This document shows, piece by piece, positions 1 to 8,919 of a stretch of 64,000 bases of DNA. The notes under the pieces were generated by a model, which was not told where the DNA came from, searched no databases, and saw only the letters and a list, made by a program, of their open reading frames with translations. Numbering within the stretch: position 1 is the first letter of the stretch; each line of letters begins with the position of its first letter. Made by a program: the position numbers and the translations under genes. Source of the DNA: Thermococcus alcaliphilus (GTDB lineage Archaea > Methanobacteriota_B > Thermococci > Thermococcales > Thermococcaceae); assembly GCF_024054535.1 (NCBI RefSeq), contig NZ_JAMXLV010000022.1, positions 62,001-126,000 on the forward strand, read 5' to 3'.

Positions 1-2421
1 TACGAGCTTTCTTCTGTTTTCAAGTGTATCGGGCATTGTGGTCCTCATATAAACTTCATAACCATACCCTCTTATTCTAGAACGCAAAGCAGGATGCATC
101 TTATCAACTGTATCTAGGTTTCCTGCAGCAACCAAAATGAAATCACATGGCACTGGCTCTGTTCTCACCATGGCACCACTCGAAAGTTCGCTCTGTCCCG
201 TTATGGGCATTTTCTTCTCCTGCATGGCAGTTAGCAAGCTCTGCTGCATTTTCAAACTAAGAGTAGCTATCTCGTCTATGAAGAGCACACCTTTATGTGC
301 CCTGTGGATCATTCCGGGCTCAACTCTTTCGTGAGCTGGAGTGCCGAGACCTCCAGAGTTCTTAACAAATAGACCATTGGCAAGTAGATTTCCTGTCTCT
401 GTAGTTACGTTGTAAGTAACCTCTACTTCCTCCCAGCTTTCGATGAAGTGCTTTCTCTGTCCCCTTTTAATCTTTTCAAAACGCTCCTTAAGCTCTCCAA
501 ACCTTTCGGCAAGGCTTGATTCTGGGACAGCCGCTAGGTATTTCTCAACTTCTCTAAGGAACTTTTCTCTCTTTGCTGGAGAAAGGCTTATCGGAATGAA
601 CTCAAGGAAGTTGAGTACATTGTCTACGGACTGGGACAATATAAGCCTCACCTTGTGTTTACCTCTCGCTTCATCCACTCTGACTTTCGCTTTAATCCCA
701 AAGAAGCCTAGGTACCACACTAGTTCCTCAAAGAATGGGAGCTTCTTTTCAAGCTCATCGGTAAGCTGGGCTATTTCAAGACTTCCATTGAATTTTATGC
801 CGTCTTTGTAACGAGCAAACCTCGGTACACTACCATCGCCGCTATAGAAACCATCCATGAAGGAGAGGAAGATCGATGGCTTAAGCTTGATCCACCACGG
901 AAGCTCAAACTTGACTTTGGTCTTATTGCCAGCCGGTGCACCAAGTGCAACAAAGAACCTTATAATTTTTCTGTCCCATGTTCTAAAAAGAATGCTCTTC
1001 CCTCTGCTCTCGCGGTTCTCTTTAATCTCGTAATCGAAATCTCCAAAGAGCTCGCCAAGTGTTTTCACAAAAAGCTCAATGGCTTCCTTTTCGCTTGAAA
1101 CAAAGCTCAGAGTATTGAGGTTTTTATCAATGCTTCCATCGCTAAAGAGAGCACCCAAAATCCTTGCTATCTTTTCGAGTCTGCTGTCTTCACTGTTTAA
1201 TGGAAGTAAGTTGAGCTTTTCAAGCTCCTCTATCATTTTGAGTGAGTTTGGCTTTGCTCCCTGAGTCCACCAGCGAAGTGTACTCTCCTTGATACCAAGC
1301 TCCTTTGCAGCTTTCTTGTAACCATTACCAGTTTTTTCGTGATACTCTTTCCAGCGGAGGTAGGCTTTGAGTTTTTCTTCCTCATTATAGGTTTTAGCAA
1401 CATCAAACTTGTCGAGGACTGTAATGGGTACCCTTATTATTTCGTCATCCTTGGTTATCTCTCCAGCTTCTTTAAGACCTCTTGCCGTGTACACTTTGTG
1501 TTCAGGTGTTAATGCAAGCCAGTAATCCTTTTCAAGGTTTACTATTTTTCTAAGCTTTTGCTTTCCTTCCCTTCTATTGACATAGAGAAGCTTTACAAAT
1601 CCATCCTTTGCGAGTATTTTTACGTCCTCTCCCTGGAGATCCTTATAAACCACCCTAATCTTTCCGTCCATTCCTTCTCCAGAGGGCTCTTTGAGGGCAC
1701 TATCAACGAACTCCCTAAGTTTGAACACTCTTTTCTCTTTGCCTTTTTCAATTACAATGCTTTCTTCGCCGCTAAAACATTGGAACGGGTCATGTCTAAC
1801 GTCTCCAAGCAGAGCTCCAGCATGAGCTCCGGTTGCGTCAACAAATGGGGCTTTTCTTCTTCCACAGTTATCAACTAGGAGCTTCGGCACCAAAGCTTGA
1901 TTTCTAAGCCTCATGTTCGATATTGCCATCAGTGAGACAATGAGCACGAAGACTCCAAAGAGCAAAGTTTGGGCTGAGCGGTCCATAAGAACTGCAAGCA
2001 TGACTACAAAAAGCACAAAAAGCAGCAGGTATGACTTTATGTTTTCTTGCTCCTTTGCCTTTTGTCTATAACGCTCTACTATTTGTCTGCCTTGACATGC
2101 TGGTACGGTCTTTATTTTAGGCATATTTTCGTCTTCTGGGTTTGGAAAGACTAGAATATCCTCAAGATTTTCAGTTGGAAGAAGTTCCGCCATGGCCTGG
2201 CCTAACATGGATTTACCTGTACCTGGTTCGCCTATCAACAGTACGTGTCTTTTTTGCTTTGCTGCAGTTTTTATCACTTCAACAGCATGATCTTGACCGA
2301 TGACCTGATCTATCAACTTTTCAGGAACTTTAATTTCCTCAGTAGTTTGAAAATCCATCCCTAATTCAAGTTCTTCACCATATGAGCGCTCTTTCTCAAT
2401 GTTATTAATCTCCTCGCTCAA
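1..2421 (-). CDS. lonB: Archaeal LonB membrane ATP-dependent protease, intein-containing, 3' end beyond window
   Basis: Membrane-anchored AAA+ protease that degrades misfolded and regulatory proteins at the inner face of the membrane. I translated it from a TTG at 2421 behind a GAGGTGAGG ribosome binding site. Walker A (GEPGTGKS) is at about residues 64-71. Two hydrophobic segments at about 130-168 are the archaeal LonB membrane anchor inserted in the AAA+ module. The extein runs to GDVRHDPFQ (residue 214), is broken by a 474-residue intein, and resumes with [15 protein letters not shown] and Walker B ([11 protein letters not shown]). The Ser-Lys protease domain lies beyond position 1 and is not visible. 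A TATA-like TTTATAAG lies about 40 bp upstream of the start. The gene is divergent from the DUF2666-like gene. Confidence 0.93.
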   Translation of the reverse strand, partial: MSEEINNIEKERSYGEELELGMDFQTTEEIKVPEKLIDQVIGQDHAVEVIKTAAKQKRHVLLIGEPGTGKSMLGQAMAELLPTENLEDILVFPNPEDENMPKIKTVPACQGRQIVERYRQKAKEQENIKSYLLLFVLFVVMLAVLMDRSAQTLLFGVFVLIVSLMAISNMRLRNQALVPKLLVDNCGRRKAPFVDATGAHAGALLGDVRHDPFQCFSGEESIVIEKGKEKRVFKLREFVDSALKEPSGEGMDGKIRVVYKDLQGEDVKILAKDGFVKLLYVNRREGKQKLRKIVNLEKDYWLALTPEHKVYTARGLKEAGEITKDDEIIRVPITVLDKFDVAKTYNEEEKLKAYLRWKEYHEKTGNGYKKAAKELGIKESTLRWWTQGAKPNSLKMIEELEKLNLLPLNSEDSRLEKIARILGALFSDGSIDKNLNTLSFVSSEKEAIELFVKTLGELFGDFDYEIKENRESRGKSILFRTWDRKIIRFFVALGAPAGNKTKVKFELPWWIKLKPSIFLSFMDGFYSGDGSVPRFARYKDGIKFNGSLEIAQLTDELEKKLPFFEELVWYLGFFGIKAKVRVDEARGKHKVRLILSQSVDNVLNFLEFIPISLSPAKREKFLREVEKYLAAVPESSLAERFGELKERFEKIKRGQRKHFIESWEEVEVTYNVTTETGNLLANGLFVKNSGGLGTPAHERVEPGMIHRAHKGVLFIDEIATLSLKMQQSLLTAMQEKKMPITGQSELSSGAMVRTEPVPCDFILVAAGNLDTVDKMHPALRSRIRGYGYEVYMRTTMPDTLENRRKLV
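358..1779 (-). other. Intein with LAGLIDADG homing endonuclease domain inside LonB
   Basis: In-frame intein of 474 residues in the AAA+ domain of LonB. It starts with Cys (CFSGEESIV) directly after extein ...HDPFQ and ends ...NGLFVKN before extein Ser (SGGLG). Two dodecapeptide (DOD) endonuclease motifs are visible: [11 protein letters not shown] (near 1129-1163) and [12 protein letters not shown] (near 838-870), so the endonuclease acidic residues look intact. The C-terminal splicing block has [13 protein letters not shown], where the usual penultimate His is Lys; the terminal Asn and the +1 Ser nucleophile are present. From memory, an intein of about this length and site is known in a Pyrococcus Lon. 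A helix-turn-helix-like stretch ([17 protein letters not shown]) lies between the splicing and endonuclease parts. Confidence 0.92.
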
Positions 2422-2459
2422 AATACCTCACCTCTCTCAAATTACGGTTGCTTGAGTGA

Positions 2460-2469
2460 GCTTATAAAC
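2460..2469 (-). promoter_or_regulatory. TATA box of lonB
   Basis: The minus strand reads GTTTATAAGC about 40 bp upstream of the TTG start, giving a leader of roughly 13-15 nt that contains the GAGGTGAGG ribosome binding site. Confidence 0.5.
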
Positions 2470-2542
2470 TTTTTTTAAAGAAGATCGACAAGTTTAGAAA
2501 AGCTAAAATAATAGGAATCCAAAAAGATAAGGGGTGATGAAA

Positions 2543-3334
2543 ATGAAAATTGAAGATCACATAGCTTTCACGGCAAACCACAAGAACTGGAAGGTCGGGG
2601 ATAAGCTGCTAGCAATGGAAAAACACGAGATAGCCCACTTCCTTGCAAGTGTCTCAAACACTGTCACTCTGAAGATTCCCGAATATCTAACAGAGGTCAT
2701 GAACGTTGCTGGAATAATGAGCCTAGCGGAGGAAATAGGAAAGAAAGAAGTCTGGGAAGCCTTAAAAACTTTAAAATCTCCAGGGACATCAAGAAAACTT
2801 AATCCGATGATATTCGAAGAGGACAAAAAGCTCAAAAAACTCCTTCTGGATGCCGCGAAAGCGTTGCTAGCAAGGGAAGCGCTCTCAAAGAAGTTCCCCG
2901 TCAGCTACCCGGAAGAGCCCATAAGGGAGCTTAGAACCACGCTCATGTATAATGAGGATCACATAAACTTCACCGCCAAGCATGGAAGCTGGATAGTCGT
3001 GAAAAGGCTTATAATAGACGATAAAACTCCAATGGCGGATGTTGCAAGGATCTTGGCAAGCATAAATGAAACAACTGTCGCAAAGATTCCCGTGTATGCC
3101 GAGATAGATTTGAAAGGAATAGAACAATGGTTTGGAGACATCAAAAAGGCTAAAAGTGAGAGTGAGATAAAAACACTCGTAGATAAGCTCCTCCACATCC
3201 CGATAGAGCATTATGCACCAAAAGAATTCGCAGAACATGCAAAAATCTATGCCCTAAGAACTGCCCTGCAGAAGATGGGGCTTTCAATTGACATCCCCTC
3301 AAAGTCCCTTGAAAAGTACCTCGAAAAGAGTTGA
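2543..3334 (+). CDS. DUF2666-like archaeal protein with internal duplication
   Basis: Soluble protein of 263 residues with no known function. It consists of two related halves: DHIAFTANHKNW at about residue 4 and DHINFTAKHGSW at about residue 136 open similar blocks that both continue through a conserved xFLASVS/ILASIN and KIP segment. This layout matches my memory of the archaeal family DUF2666, assigned from recall only. No signal peptide or membrane segment is present. The start at 2543 is preferred because GGTGAT lies 4 nt before it; GTG at 2534 and ATG at 2537 overlap that site. It is divergent from lonB and followed by a candidate box C/D RNA. Confidence 0.75.
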   Translation: MKIEDHIAFTANHKNWKVGDKLLAMEKHEIAHFLASVSNTVTLKIPEYLTEVMNVAGIMSLAEEIGKKEVWEALKTLKSPGTSRKLNPMIFEEDKKLKKLLLDAAKALLAREALSKKFPVSYPEEPIRELRTTLMYNEDHINFTAKHGSWIVVKRLIIDDKTPMADVARILASINETTVAKIPVYAEIDLKGIEQWFGDIKKAKSESEIKTLVDKLLHIPIEHYAPKEFAEHAKIYALRTALQKMGLSIDIPSKSLEKYLEKS

Positions 3335-3342
3335 AAAAATAG

Positions 3343-3403
3343 AGGATGATGAGGCCGAGGACACCCGAGGGAAACGATGAGGACTCTTCGCTTCGCTGAT
3401 TCT
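3343..3403 (+). ncRNA. Candidate box C/D sRNA between DUF2666-like gene and ridA
   Basis: The layout fits an archaeal 2'-O-methylation guide RNA: C box ATGATGA (3346-3352), 12-nt guide, D' box CCGA (3365-3368), 5-nt spacer, C' box ACGATGA (3374-3380), 15-nt guide, D box CTGA (3396-3399). Short flanking AGAG/CTCT complementarity could close the terminal stem. The D' and C' boxes are variants and the second guide is slightly long, so certainty is moderate. Guide targets were not searched. Confidence 0.6.
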
Positions 3404-3464
3404 CTCTTCTTTTTCCGAAAAGTTTTTAATAACGATTGTATAATAAAATTTGGAGGTGACGGGA

Positions 3465-3860
3465 ATGGTGAAGAGGAGTGTAATTTATACTGAAAATGCC
3501 CCAAAACCAATAGGGCCCTACAGCCAGGCAATTCTAGTCGAAAACCCCGACAAGATACTCTTCATCTCAGGACAGATTCCTATAGATCCAGAAACGGGAG
3601 AACTTGTTAAAGGCGACATAAAGGAGCAGGCAAGACAGGCAATAGAGAACTTAATAGCAATCCTAGAAGCTGCGGGAGCAACGGTAGATGATGTGGTAAA
3701 GGTTAACGTATACTTAGAGGACATAAAAGACTTCGAAGAGTTCAACAAGGTATATGAAGAATACTTTGGGCACTCAAAACCAGCTAGGGCAGTAGTAGAA
3801 GCAGGAAAACTGCCAAAGGGAGTCAAGGTAGAGATAGAAGCAATAGCAATCTTTGAGTGA
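3465..3860 (+). CDS. ridA: RidA family reactive intermediate (enamine/imine) deaminase
   Basis: Cytosolic trimeric hydrolase that releases ammonia from enamine/imine intermediates made by PLP enzymes. The 131-residue length is typical. Family signatures seen: [12 protein letters not shown] near the N-terminus, [33 protein letters not shown], and the C-terminal [25 protein letters not shown], which contains the substrate-binding Arg and final Glu. ATG 3465 follows GGAGGTGACGGGA; an in-frame TTG at 3450 lies before that site and is unlikely. A TATA-like TTTTTAATAAC lies near 3423. A T-rich stretch after the stop (3884-3899) probably ends transcription. Confidence 0.93.
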   Translation: MVKRSVIYTENAPKPIGPYSQAILVENPDKILFISGQIPIDPETGELVKGDIKEQARQAIENLIAILEAAGATVDDVVKVNVYLEDIKDFEEFNKVYEEYFGHSKPARAVVEAGKLPKGVKVEIEAIAIFE

Positions 3861-3901
3861 TTCGTTAGCTTTTTATCTTTCCGTATCCTAGTTTTTTTTT
3901 G

Positions 3902-4249
3902 ATGCCTATGTACAAAGGGCTTACCATAATATTCGGTTTTCTCTTTATTGGAGAAATCCTGAGCGAAGTATTTAATCTCCCAATCCCTGGGAACGTTATC
4001 GGGATGATTCTGCTGACTTTTGCGCTCTTATTTAACGTTATAAAGCTGGAAGACGTTGAAAGGGAGGCAGAGTTCTTCATAAGAAATATGAGTGTGATGT
4101 TCATCCCGCCGGGAGTTGGAGTTATCTCCTACTGGGGACTTATAAAAAGTCAAGCAGTTCCAATTTTTGGAGCTTTGATCATAAGCTTTGCCCTAACATT
4201 GATTTTAACAGCTAAGTTCGTTGAACTTTTAAGAGGTGGGGAGAGATGA
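3902..4249 (+). CDS. lrgA: LrgA/CidA family membrane protein
   Basis: Small integral membrane protein of the CidA/LrgA holin-like family, partner of LrgB. Four hydrophobic segments are visible. Family features include the N-terminal FGFLFIGEILSEVFNLPIPGN and the later MFIPPGVGVISYWGLI. It overlaps lrgB by 4 bp, so the two are translationally coupled. In bacteria and plants this pair is linked to murein hydrolase control or glycolate/pyruvate export; the role in archaea, which lack murein, is open. The start is uncertain between ATG 3902 and ATG 3908 because no clear ribosome binding site precedes either. Confidence 0.85.
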   Translation: MPMYKGLTIIFGFLFIGEILSEVFNLPIPGNVIGMILLTFALLFNVIKLEDVEREAEFFIRNMSVMFIPPGVGVISYWGLIKSQAVPIFGALIISFALTLILTAKFVELLRGGER

Positions 4250-4920
4250 ACGCCCTTGGAATTTTTTTAACGATTGCAGTTTTTTACCTCTTTTCAAAGC
4301 TTTATGAAAAGAAAAGAGCCTTTTATTTAAATCCCGTTATGCTTTCCATAATTGCAATAGCATCGATTTTACACCTGACTGGGATTAGCTACGAGACCTA
4401 TATGGAGAGTGCCAAGATTTTAAGCTTCTTTCTAGGCCCAGCGGTGGTGAGCTTGGCAATCCCTCTCTATAAGCAGAGAGAAATAATAAAGGAGTACTCA
4501 AAGCAAATATTTGCAGGAATAGTATTTGGCGGGACATTAGCAATCCTAAGCGCATTTTATGCTGCAAAGCTTTTAGGAGGAAGTGAGAGCGTTCTTCTAA
4601 GCATCGCTCCCAAGAGCATTACAACGGCAATAGCTATTGGAGTTAGCGAGAAGATAGGGGGCATACCAGCCTTAACAGCAGTTCTTGTCATACTAACGGG
4701 AATATTTGGGAACGCCATCGGAATCGAGATGCTAAACGCTTTCAAAATAAAAGATAGAGTAGCTAGGGGGCTTGCTATGGGAGTTACTTCCCATGGACTA
4801 GGAACTGCAAGAATAATACTAGACGATGAACTTTCAGGAGCAGTCAGCGGACTTGCAATGGCACTAAACGGCGTTTTTACTTCCTTAATCCTTCCCTATC
4901 TCCTCAAGCTCCTCCAGTAA
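4246..4920 (+). CDS. lrgB: LrgB/CidB family membrane protein
   Basis: Integral membrane protein (224 residues, about 6-7 hydrophobic segments) of the LrgB family. Hallmarks: FFLGPAVVSLAIPLYKQ near residue 62, LLSIAPKSITTAIAIGVSEKIGG in the middle, and GVTSHGLGTARIILDD near the C-terminus. The start overlaps lrgA (ATGA). Its 3' end overlaps the antisense tfx gene by about 36 bp, a convergent arrangement that leaves no room for separate terminators. Confidence 0.9.
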   Translation: MNALGIFLTIAVFYLFSKLYEKKRAFYLNPVMLSIIAIASILHLTGISYETYMESAKILSFFLGPAVVSLAIPLYKQREIIKEYSKQIFAGIVFGGTLAILSAFYAAKLLGGSESVLLSIAPKSITTAIAIGVSEKIGGIPALTAVLVILTGIFGNAIGIEMLNAFKIKDRVARGLAMGVTSHGLGTARIILDDELSGAVSGLAMALNGVFTSLILPYLLKLLQ

Positions 4921-5319
4921 ATGCTCACTCACTTTGAGCCTATCTTGAGTATCCAAAAATAGAACAAAGTCCTTTTTTGCTATTCTATCCTCTATTGGGG
5001 CATTGTCAACAAGGAAGGCTATGATTTCCGCGGTTGTGTATGGGACTTTTATCCCGACCTCGTCGGCTTTCTCAAAAAGCTTGTCCGGAACCCTAAATAT
5101 GTCTTCCCCTTTTTTGACCTCAATGGCAACTTTGGAGTTTATCTGTTCCCAAAGTAGAAGAGTATTTTTGGCTTTTTCAATTTTTTCCAATGCACGTTTT
5201 TCGAGAATGCTTATGTTTGCTCTGCTCGTGCCCAAAATTTCGGCTATTTCGCTTTGTTTTAACCCTTTAGCTCTCAAACGCAGTATTCTGATCTGCTGTT
5301 CTGTAAGGAAGGTCTTCAT
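4885..5319 (-). CDS. tfx: Tfx family DNA-binding transcriptional regulator
   Basis: Archaeal regulator of 144 residues. Residues 1-60 form a helix-turn-helix (LTEQQIRILRLRAKGLKQSE, then IAEILGTSRANISILEKRA), typical of Tfx. The C-terminal part matches the Tfx C-terminal domain (VPYTTAEIIAFLVDNAPIED). Tfx of Methanothermobacter was described as binding downstream of the fmd promoter, but the target here is unknown. The start at 5319 has GGTG 6 nt upstream; an in-frame ATG at 5331 is also possible as a leaderless start. The 3' end overlaps lrgB, and it is close to the divergent lrgAB unit, so regulation of lrgAB is a fair guess. Confidence 0.85.
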   Translation of the reverse strand: MKTFLTEQQIRILRLRAKGLKQSEIAEILGTSRANISILEKRALEKIEKAKNTLLLWEQINSKVAIEVKKGEDIFRVPDKLFEKADEVGIKVPYTTAEIIAFLVDNAPIEDRIAKKDFVLFLDTQDRLKVSEHLLEELEEIGKD

Positions 5320-5367
5320 TTTAAACACCATAGTTTAACTTGATTTCAAAGGTTAAAAGATTTTTGA

Positions 5368-6399
5368 TCACCTCCTTGCCAAAACAAGCTCTACCTTAAG
5401 GTCGTCTCCTTCAGCCTTCACATCGACCCAGAAATAGCTATAATCCCCCAAATCCGCCAGAATTTCAGGGGTATCTTTTAAGTTAGAGTAAATATAGTCC
5501 ACAAACTGCTCGTGGAACTCCGGATTATAATACATAGCAAAATTTGGAAAAGTCATTAACCACCTTTTTCCAGAGGAATATCCGATAGGTTTTCCAGATT
5601 TAAGGTTTTCGTCTTTTTTTAGATCTGGAAACTCACTTTCTATTCTCTCCATAATCCCAAATGCCAGCCTGTTGGCATCAAAGTTCGTGAAACTGTAGTC
5701 CTCTCCTAGGAAGTCCGATGGATAGAGAACCCTAATTTTCTCAACCTGTGCTCTATCGCCCCATAGAACTCGATAAAGAGTGGCATTTGAGATCGTCTTT
5801 CCTTCAACCTTCTTCCAGTGAAGGTAGTAACTCCCCAAGTCCATGACAGGAGGTTTCTGATCTAGAACGAAGAACTTTCCATTAATCTTTACTAAAGCCG
5901 CTGCATGGCCTGTTTCGCTGTTTTCGAAATTTATTTCAAGGGCGTAAGCTTCAGTGTAGTTCATTGCAAATAACAAGGCAAGCGTTAAAACTGTATAATC
6001 CGTACATATTCCCCTTCCAAGATTCACAGTTTCTGAAGGACTTTGGATCTTTGATCCTCCGCTTATCTCCACCTTTCCCGTTGGATAAGTGGTTATCTTT
6101 GCAGGTGGGAGGGCTGCTTTTTCAGAATCATATTTTATGTTCCTTTCCTCCCACTCGAGGATTTTCCACACATCCTCTCTTATCTCTCCCTCCTTTAGTT
6201 CATCTGCAATTGGAAGAAGGGCTTCTATTTCTTCTGGGGTTATTGTGCACTCTATGGCAGAGTCCAAGAAGTAATAATCAGCATCCTCACATGCCTCGGT
6301 AGGAGTATTATTGACGGTAGGGGATACCCGGGGGTAAAAGATACACCCGCTAATCATGGAGAGGAAAACTAGAACTATCGCAATTATCTTTGAGCCCAT
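5368..6399 (-). CDS. Lipoprotein with transglutaminase-like cysteine protease fold
   Basis: Secreted lipoprotein: MGSKIIAIVLVFLSMISGC gives a signal peptide ending in a lipobox Cys. The central region has the transglutaminase-like triad in order, Cys in GRGICTDYTVLTLAL, His in SETGHAAALVKI and Asp in GKFFVLDQKPP. The substrate is unknown; archaeal members may be proteases or surface-processing enzymes. I chose ATG 6399, preceded by GGAGAGGGTG; the frame is open to 6489 but those 30 residues lack signal character and overlap the divergent gene start. Confidence 0.8.
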   Translation of the reverse strand: MGSKIIAIVLVFLSMISGCIFYPRVSPTVNNTPTEACEDADYYFLDSAIECTITPEEIEALLPIADELKEGEIREDVWKILEWEERNIKYDSEKAALPPAKITTYPTGKVEISGGSKIQSPSETVNLGRGICTDYTVLTLALLFAMNYTEAYALEINFENSETGHAAALVKINGKFFVLDQKPPVMDLGSYYLHWKKVEGKTISNATLYRVLWGDRAQVEKIRVLYPSDFLGEDYSFTNFDANRLAFGIMERIESEFPDLKKDENLKSGKPIGYSSGKRWLMTFPNFAMYYNPEFHEQFVDYIYSNLKDTPEILADLGDYSYFWVDVKAEGDDLKVELVLARR

Positions 6400-6488
6400 G
6401 ATGATAAATGGCACCCTCTCCTTATACATCTTCCGCTTAGAGAAAAATTGAATAAAAGAGAAAGAGAAGGTACTTAAGGGGGAAGCCA

Positions 6489-6674
6489 ATGGGAGAGTTG
6501 GAAAATAAAATCGCTGAGCTGCAGAAGAGAATAGAATTTATCGAGGAAAGGTTAGAAGCTTTAGATATCCTTGAGGGACGCATAAACTATATTGAACAGA
6601 GCTTAAAAGAAATTCTGCAGGACGTGGAGCTTTTGAGAATTGAACTTCAGAATATCAAGCAAAACCGCGCATAG
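6489..6674 (+). CDS. Short coiled-coil protein
   Basis: Protein of 61 residues, nearly all heptad-like (LENKIAELQKRIEFIEERLE, then ILEGRINYIEQSLKEIL), so a coiled coil is very likely. No known function. A GGGGGAA ribosome binding site lies 5 nt before the ATG. It ends 9 bp before the 3' end of the opposed tRNA-Tyr. Confidence 0.65.
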   Translation: MGELENKIAELQKRIEFIEERLEALDILEGRINYIEQSLKEILQDVELLRIELQNIKQNRA

Positions 6675-6682
6675 AATTTTGG

Positions 6683-6760
6683 TGGTCCCGCGGCCCGGAT
6701 TTGAACCGGGGACCTGCGGATCTACAGTCCGCCGCCACTCCCAGGCTAGGCTACCGCGGG
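6683..6760 (-). tRNA. tRNA-Tyr (GUA)
   Basis: The minus strand gives a full cloverleaf with acceptor CCCGCGG/CCGCGGG, discriminator A and encoded CCA. The anticodon loop is CTGTAGA (GUA), closed by a GCGGA/TCCGC stem, with T-arm CCGGTTCAAATCCGG. First pair C1-G72 is the archaeal tRNA-Tyr identity element. A TATA box (TTTATAAA, 6803-6810) lies upstream. Confidence 0.97.
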
Positions 6761-6819
6761 ACCCTACAGCCCAGCCCTCAATCACTACTCATCTTGAAGT
6801 GGTTTATAAATCTTTCTGT

Positions 6820-6880
6820 GATGCTCAGACAACCGAGCGTTAATCACCAATCATCCAGTGCCGGTTTCATCATTGCATAA
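6820..6880 (-). ncRNA. Candidate box C/D sRNA between tRNA-Tyr and marC
   Basis: The minus strand reads C box ATGATGA (6873-6867), 12-nt guide, D' box ATGA, 3-nt spacer, C' box GTGATTA, 12-nt guide ACGCTCGGTTGT, D box CTGA (6828-6825). Flanks ATGC and GCAT can form the terminal stem. The 12/3/12 spacing is that of Thermococcales C/D guide RNAs; the D' and C' boxes are degenerate. The gene sits directly upstream of tRNA-Tyr on the same strand and in antisense to the marC promoter region. Confidence 0.65.
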
Positions 6881-6918
6881 CTTTATAAACAGCATCTCTT
6901 GAAAACCTTTCGAGGCAT

Positions 6919-7533
6919 ATGATGGCTGAAGTTCTCAGCTCCGCATTGCTTATGATAATCATGATAGACCCGAGCGATAAAATACTTCTGGTTAGCTTAC
7001 TTAGGGAAGATTTCCACATAGAGGACATAAAACAGCTCATAGTGAGAGCCAATCTAATAGGATTCCTTCTCCTAATTCTATTTGCCTTGGCAGGGAAGAT
7101 AATACTCCAGGATATATTTCACATTGACCTGAATGCTTTAAGAGTTGCAGGAGGCTTTGTGCTTTTCAAAATAGGTCTTGAGGCATTAGAAGGCGGTGGA
7201 ATGGTAACCCTCAAGAAAGAAAAGAACATCCTCGCCCTAGCGGCAGTTCCGGTTGCTACGCCTTTAATAGCAGGTCCAGCGGCAATCACAACTGCAATAA
7301 CGCTAACGGCAGAGTACGGCATAGAAGTTTCTGCTTTGGCTATTATAATAGCCATATTAACCACAGCTCTCATAATGCTGATTACCCTCTACGCGGTCGA
7401 AAATATAAGCAAAACAACGCTCGGTGTGTTTATCAGGATAATTGGTCTCTTTACAATGGCCATTGGAGCTCAAATGATGGTGGAAGGTGTCGGAGGAATA
7501 TTTCTAAAGCTCATGGCATCAACAACTTTTTAA
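6919..7533 (+). CDS. MarC family integral membrane protein
   Basis: Membrane protein of 204 residues with six hydrophobic segments and the MarC/NAAT features: [15 protein letters not shown] near the N-terminus and [20 protein letters not shown] at about 109-128 (cf. family P-L-x-x-GPG/A). Bacterial relatives were called multiple antibiotic resistance proteins, and a Thermococcus relative has been reported as a neutral amino acid transporter (recalled, not checked). ATG 6919 and ATG 6922 are both possible. A TATA-like CTTTATAAAC is at 6880-6889. Confidence 0.88.
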   Translation: MMAEVLSSALLMIIMIDPSDKILLVSLLREDFHIEDIKQLIVRANLIGFLLLILFALAGKIILQDIFHIDLNALRVAGGFVLFKIGLEALEGGGMVTLKKEKNILALAAVPVATPLIAGPAAITTAITLTAEYGIEVSALAIIIAILTTALIMLITLYAVENISKTTLGVFIRIIGLFTMAIGAQMMVEGVGGIFLKLMASTTF

Positions 7534-7566
7534 CTTCCTCTTTATTTCAATTGGTAGGTGAGAGAT

Positions 7567-8871
7567 ATGAATAGAATCCAGCGCGTTAAAGGGACGAGAG
7601 ACTTGCTTCCAGAGGATATGGCAAAAAGAAGGTACGTATTTGAGAAAATAAGGGAAGTTTTTGAAGCTTATGGGTTTAAAGAGATACTCACGCCAACTTT
7701 CGAGTACACAAAGCTCTTTGAATTAAGGAGTGGAGAAGAAGTTGTTGAGCAGTTATACGCCTTTGAAGACAAAGGTGGTAGGAATATTTCCCTCAGGCCG
7801 GATTTAACTTCAAGCGTTGCGAGGCTCTTCGTTAATTCTTTCCAAACTGCGCCAAAACCGATAAGATGGTACTACATAGCAAACATGTTCCGTTATGAGG
7901 AACCGCAGAGCGGAAGGTTAAGGGAGTTCTGGCAAGCTGGGGTCGAGCTCATTGGATCCCCGAACATAGAGGCAGATGCTGAGGTTATCGCCCTTCTCAT
8001 AGAGAGCTATCTCAACACTGGCTTGAGGGAATTCACGGTTAACATAGGGGATAGAGTCCTTTTGGATGAATTTGCAAAGATGCTTGGCGTGAAAGATGAT
8101 ATTGGGCTTATGAGGCTGATAGATAAAAAAGACAAGATGAGCAGAGAGGACTTCATAAAGAGCCTAAAAGAGTTTGGGCTCAGTGAAGAAGATATAGGGA
8201 AGGTCTTCGCTCTGATAGAACTGAAGGGCAAGCCCGATGATGTTTTACCAAAAGCGTATGAGCTTTTTGAAAGTGAGATCGCAGTAGAAGAACTGAAGAA
8301 GATCGAAGAGCTCTTTGAACTGTTAAAAGCCTATGGTGTTGAGGATTATGCGTTGATAGACTTTGGGATAGCCAGGGGGTTTGACTACTACACCAGCATA
8401 GTCTTTGAGGCAATAGCCCCCAATGATCTTGGTATAGGATCGATAGGTGGTGGGGGAAGGTATGACAACTTAATTGAGGTTTTTGGAGGAAAGCCAACCC
8501 CAGCAACGGGCTTTGCAATCGGAATAGAGAGGTTAATACCAATCTTGGAGAGCAAAGGACTTTTACCAGAGTTTAAAGTCGGAAGCGATGTCTTTGTTGC
8601 GTACATAGGAAAGGAAATTGAGATAAAGAAAAAGGCTATAGAAGTAACCCAGATGCTGAGAAGGGCAAAGATAAGGGCAGAGTACGATATCCAGGGAAGA
8701 AAGCTCAGTAAGGCACTTGACTACGCCAACAGCATAGGGGCAAAAGTTGTGATAATCCTCGGAAAGAGAGATCTAGCCGAAGGAAAAGTTACAATAAGGG
8801 ACATGGAAAGCGGAGAGCAGAGAACAGTCCCTATAGAGAATACCGTAGAAGAAGTGAAAAAGATGTTGTGA
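7567..8871 (+). CDS. hisS: Histidyl-tRNA synthetase
   Basis: Class II aminoacyl-tRNA synthetase of 434 residues that charges tRNA-His. Visible: N-terminal RVKGTRDLLPEDM, motif 2 RYEEPQSGRLREFWQAGVEL, histidine motifs GIARGFDYYTSIVFE and GGGGRYDNLIEVFGG, motif 3 GFAIGIERL, and a C-terminal anticodon-binding domain from about residue 340 (VFVAYIGKE). ATG 7567 is chosen because TAGGTGAGA lies just upstream; GTG 7558 overlaps that site. The stop codon overlaps the C box of a C/D sRNA. Confidence 0.97.
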   Translation: MNRIQRVKGTRDLLPEDMAKRRYVFEKIREVFEAYGFKEILTPTFEYTKLFELRSGEEVVEQLYAFEDKGGRNISLRPDLTSSVARLFVNSFQTAPKPIRWYYIANMFRYEEPQSGRLREFWQAGVELIGSPNIEADAEVIALLIESYLNTGLREFTVNIGDRVLLDEFAKMLGVKDDIGLMRLIDKKDKMSREDFIKSLKEFGLSEEDIGKVFALIELKGKPDDVLPKAYELFESEIAVEELKKIEELFELLKAYGVEDYALIDFGIARGFDYYTSIVFEAIAPNDLGIGSIGGGGRYDNLIEVFGGKPTPATGFAIGIERLIPILESKGLLPEFKVGSDVFVAYIGKEIEIKKKAIEVTQMLRRAKIRAEYDIQGRKLSKALDYANSIGAKVVIILGKRDLAEGKVTIRDMESGEQRTVPIENTVEEVKKML

Positions 8872-8919
8872 TGAGCAAACCCGTCGCTGAAGGGTGATGA
8901 AAGGATCGACTAGCTGACC
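8866..8919 (+). ncRNA. Box C/D sRNA overlapping the hisS stop codon
   Basis: All four boxes are near consensus: C GTGATGA (8868-8874), 12-nt guide GCAAACCCGTCG, D' CTGA (8887-8890), 3-nt spacer, C' GTGATGA (8894-8900), 13-nt guide AAGGATCGACTAG, D CTGA (8914-8917). The C box shares bases with the hisS stop (TGA 8869-8871), so the RNA is either processed from the hisS 3' end or has a promoter inside hisS. Each guide should direct 2'-O-methylation opposite the fifth base before D or D'; targets were not searched. Confidence 0.88.

Noticed and set aside
6603-6843. Frames of 60-67 residues over the tRNA-Tyr gene on both strands
   Set aside because: They simply read through the tRNA and its flanks; the tRNA structure is unambiguous.
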